This document shows, piece after piece, positions 60,701-64,000 of a stretch of 64,000 bases of DNA (its first letter is position 1; each line of letters opens with the position of its first letter). The position numbers and the translations under genes are program-made. Origin of the DNA: Desmodesmus armatus (Eukaryota > Chlorophyta > Chlorophyceae > Sphaeropleales > Scenedesmaceae); NCBI GenBank assembly GCA_007449985.2, contig VIIQ02000608.1:62001-126000 (forward strand), in the 5' to 3' direction. The notes below the pieces were generated by a model. That model was not told the DNA's origin. It did no database searches and was given only the letters and a program-made list of their open reading frames with translations.

Positions 60701-61691
60701 TTTGTACGGCAGCTGGTGCGCCCTTGTTGTATGTACATATGTATGCAGTTTGTGCGCTTGCATGCTGGCTGCATGCACTTTGCAGCAGCTTGGTGTGTCA
60801 GGTGTGCTACGTGTGTGTCGAGCGGTGGTGGCTGTGGCGCACACAGTCCGTTGCCGTGTCCTGCAGCGCGCAAGCAGCAATGCCAGCGTGCATCAAGGTC
60901 ATTCATGTTGCGGTGTGGGGTCAGGACTCCAGGTCAGCACAGTGTTGGCTTTCGCAGCGCTGGGTATGCTAGTGCTGGTGTTAACCTACTTGAGTGTTTT
61001 GACTGATTTGCTTTGCAGCTGCTTTGCCTGTGCTTGCAGTCTTGCTTCGTCGTTGCTTGTTTTGCTGTCGCTCCCCTTGTGTTGTAGGGATCCCAATGGC
61101 TTGTTGTGACTTGGTAGATAGAGGGGGCATGAGCTGCTGTTGGTATGCCCGTTGGCGGTAAGCCTTTGGCACCGCTTTGAACTGACCAAGGTTCTGGCTG
61201 GTGGCTGCAAAGCCAACCAGGAGGAGTGCCAGGTGTTGACCAGGTGGGGGTGTGATCAGGCTTGTTCGGCCCGTTGATCAAGGTATAATTGCGTCTCTGC
61301 TGCAACATGAGGGCCTGTGCCCCTGTGGTGGTGTAATATCTAAGAGGTCGGATCGGAGAAAAGGGTGTAAGCTACCAGCGGTCTCGAGCTGCTGCTGCCG
61401 CGACAAATCTAGAAAAGATCGTGTGTCTACATTCAGATTATGTCCACATGCAACCGATGGTGTAACTGCATTCATCGGAAGGTGTCACGAGCACACTTAC
61501 GTCATGGGTGCGCTCGTCGGCACCTATGACGTATGGTCCATCACAGGCGCGTATGGTCTATCGTGAAGCGACAAGAACGAGGTTGCAAAATGCATCTCTC
61601 TGGATCATCATTCGCTTACATACAACGACCACACAGTACAAGCACTACCCGAAGCTCAGCACCTGCCGGAGCAAACATTCGGTCAATCGCT
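57713..61691. other. Gene-free stretch
   Basis: No supported gene in about 4 kb. The first part is the 3' UTR of the RRM gene, with TGTAA at 58617-58621. The rest is GT-rich on the plus strand (as in long UTRs) with frames under 160 codons that resemble nothing. The last 200 bp probably hold the promoter of the next gene. Confidence 0.4.
61498..61533. promoter_or_regulatory. Inverted pair of TACGTCA / TGACGTA sites
   Basis: TACGTCA (61498-61504) and TGACGTA (61527-61533) face each other 22 bp apart, about 160 bp before the ATG of the next gene. TGACGTA is the core bound by bZIP factors. The regulatory role is inferred from sequence and position only. Confidence 0.35.
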
Positions 61692-63582
61692 ATGAGCGCT
61701 CGCCCCCTGGCTTCGCTTTACAATGCCGATGTCGCCAATGCAGCTGATAAGGTAATTGCTATATGTCTGGAGGCCCCATCGGCGTGACTCATGACCACGT
61801 TGGTGGGCCTCTCTTCAACCTCTCAACCTTTGTTCATGCATGCATGTGCAGCCTGTTGAGGGTACAGTCCTGCTGCCAAACGCCCTGCCAAAAGGTGGTG
61901 GGCCCCTGGTGGACACCCGTGCTGGCACCAGTGCCCTGAGCTCCACTGGGGTGGCAGCAGCAGCGCCAGCTCCTGCAGGCCCACAGGACTTCATATCAGG
62001 CTCCATCGCAGACTATGGCGCCACTCCTGCCTCCCCAAGGGCCATGCTGCAGCAGCAGCCAGTGCTCAGCGCCCAGCACACCACGAGCAGCAACAGCAGC
62101 AGCAGGGTGGTTGCAGTGTCTCCAGACCAGAATCTGTATGGCATCCGGAGGCCTGTCAGCCCGGCTACCTCCCCTAGGGCTGCCTCCCCTGCCCTGGTGT
62201 CAGGCGCACCATTGGCTGAACACTCAACCGGCGACAGTGGTCATCACCACAGGCGCCGCCACAAGTGAGGGTGCATACTGCCACAGACACCCTGTACTGC
62301 CATCGCTGCCAAGCTGAGCATCACCAGGCATAGCATGGCTGCAGCGCAGCGCATATGCTGCACCCATGCTCTTACTGCGTTCATCAGTTGTGCCACAATC
62401 TGAGATGCCTGGTCCACCGCACACCATGTGCTCAGGTTGTGCATGAGACAGCTGTCAGGATGATGTTGCGCTGTTGTCACCTGCTGATGCCGCCGCTGTG
62501 ACTTTATGCAGGATGTCCAACAAGATCAAGGCCGTGTTTGGCAAGGGTGACAGTGGCGCAGCTGGAGGGTCGGACAGTGAGTAGCAGTCTCTTTTGTACC
62601 CAACTTAGCTCAGCGGCTGAGGTGAATGCCTGCTGCACCACCTTGCCGTTGCAAGATGCACCTGTGCCACATCCATGTCTCAGATCCAAATGCGATGAAC
62701 ATGGGGTCAGCGCCGCTCTGCACAACATCACAAGAGTTCTGTGAGGCGCCACAACATGATACAACCGCCGAGTACACATTGTCTTGTGCCTTGACGTGTA
62801 GTAGCTGCACCTGCTTCGTGCATACGATATACATCTTGTAGCCATGCGTCGCAAAGCGCTCACCCTTCTGAGGCACAACAGCTCCACCCTCCCTCCCTGT
62901 GCCCCCTGTTCCTGCCTTCCCCCAGCCCCCATCTCCCAGGCCAGCAGCAGCAGCAGCCTGAGTAGCCTCAACTCAGGAGCTGCCACACACAGCAGGTCAC
63001 CCAGGGGCAGACCTGTGGCAGGCAGCTTTGGGCCAGGTGGCTCCATCAGTGGTGGAGGCAGCACTGTGGACCATGACACACCTGACAGGCCACCTGAGCG
63101 CGAGACAGGAGCCATCCCAAAGGCCACCAAGGTAAGCCCTTGCCAGGGTTTTACATCCAGGCACAGTGCTTATGAGTGTGACGGTTATCAGCCTAAGCTA
63201 GCAGCATCGCTTCCGGTAGACTCTGGCCCAGATTCAACAGCCACTGGTCTGACATATGACCACACCTCATTAGCGTGGTGAAGCTGCTTGCTGCGTCTTT
63301 TCATGAGCAACTAGCACTGCTGACCAGCACTAGAAGCTGCCGGTTGCGGCACTGTGGCGTGGCATGGAGAGCCTTGAGCAGGCTTGGTTGGCCTATATTC
63401 ACAGAGGCTGGGCCTTATCTGCTGTACATTTGTACTGAAGGTTGGGCAAGTGACAGGGCACGTGGCGTTCCCTCGTTTTTTTGTCTTGCAGGGTGTTGTT
63501 GGTGCTTTCCGGCCTGAGAACATTGGCAGGATCGTGAAGGCCATGGGGCCAAAGCTCACCAGCCAGATCCTCAACGTGCTGG
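61692..63582 (+). CDS. Ser/Pro-rich protein, partial, not recognised
   Basis: Five exons are visible: 61692-61751, 61852-62264, 62512-62576, 62926-63131 and 63492-63582. They give about 278 residues in consistent phases, and the last ends at a donor (CTGG|GTGAGT), so the gene runs off the window. It starts MSARPLASLYNADVANAADK. The next exon is Ser/Pro/Ala-rich with SPR-type repeats and a His/Arg cluster (GHHHRRRHK). Then come SNKIKAVFGKGDSG, a Gly/Ser-rich stretch, and RPENIGRIVKAMGPKLTSQI, which may begin a folded domain. I recognise no domain; the SP motifs could be phosphorylation sites. Confidence 0.55.
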
Positions 63583-64000
63583 GTGAGTCGGCAGGTGGAA
63601 CGAGCCGCCGTGCACACAAGCACGTTGTGGGGAACTGGGTCCCTGTCTCCAATGCCAAGTCTACCACGTGCCATGGTCTCTTCCTCCTCTGGTGTGGAGT
63701 GGCGACATTTACATCACAGCTTGCTAGCGGTGGCACAGTGCCAAGCAGACACTAAGCCGACACTAACCTCCCGGCTGTATGTTGGTGTCGGTGAGGGCTG
63801 GGCACTGGCTAACACAACAAGCCTGCCTGTCAAGCCTGTCTGTATGTATGTAGCCAGGCTGCCATGCGGCCTCGAGGCTGGAGCTCCATACTACTAGTAT
63901 GTGGCAAAGTCTGGATACTATCCTGACCATAGCTCCAAGGTATAGTGGGCATGGACTGGTCAACCTCTCACTGGATTTTGGTACCTATGTCCCTGGCACT
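63583..64000. other. Presumed intron of the partial gene
   Basis: No exon is recognisable after the donor at 63583. The stretch is probably intron of the gene that continues past the window. Confidence 0.35.

Overview
The window is nuclear DNA of a eukaryote, most likely a green alga of the Chlamydomonas order (Chlamydomonadales). Genes are split into many short exons joined by GT-AG introns (and one probable GC-AG intron). Coding regions are full of CAG/GCN triplets giving poly-Gln and poly-Ala. TGTAA, the usual chlorophyte poly(A) signal, lies downstream of most stop codons. One gene encodes cycloeucalenol cycloisomerase, a sterol enzyme of plants and green algae. I cannot fix the genus. 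Exon chains were built by hand from splice signals, reading phase and family similarity; no alignment or transcript data were used.

Layout. 0-3 kb: repeats, including a truncated LTR-retroelement copy. 3.1-5.5 kb (minus): a five-exon gene with an HNH-nuclease-like domain. 7.0-13.1 kb: a structurally complete LTR element (two 477-bp LTRs, 5-bp target duplication) with no coding capacity, carrying a nested 1.3-kb inverted-repeat element. 14.9-15.8 kb (minus): a small putative membrane or plastid protein. 16.2-18.7 kb (plus): an omega/lambda-type glutathione S-transferase. 21.6-30.4 kb (minus): a Fip1 polyadenylation factor fused to six CCHC zinc knuckles and an RS/RD tail. 30.8-33.3 kb (plus): cycloeucalenol cycloisomerase (CPI1). 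33.5-37.7 kb (plus): a JmjC/cupin-8 protein that seems to lack the metal-binding HxD motif. 38.3-46.5 kb (minus): the AAA ATPase FIGNL1. 46.7-47.5 kb (plus): an intronless DUF4116-repeat protein, divergent from FIGNL1. 48.3-51.8 kb (minus): an armadillo/TPR-like protein. 53.4-57.7 kb (plus): a 1213-residue poly-Gln/poly-Ala RRM protein. 61.7 kb to the end (plus): the start of an unrecognised Ser/Pro-rich gene.

The genes are unrelated housekeeping functions (mRNA 3'-end processing, sterol synthesis, recombination control, detoxification), as expected on a eukaryotic chromosome; there is no operon. The most notable points are the Fip1-zinc-knuckle-RS architecture, a telomere-like tract between two copies of a duplicated 3' splice site in the JmjC gene, a microRNA-like hairpin in a Fip1 intron, and the non-coding LTR element with its palindrome-rich nested insertion.
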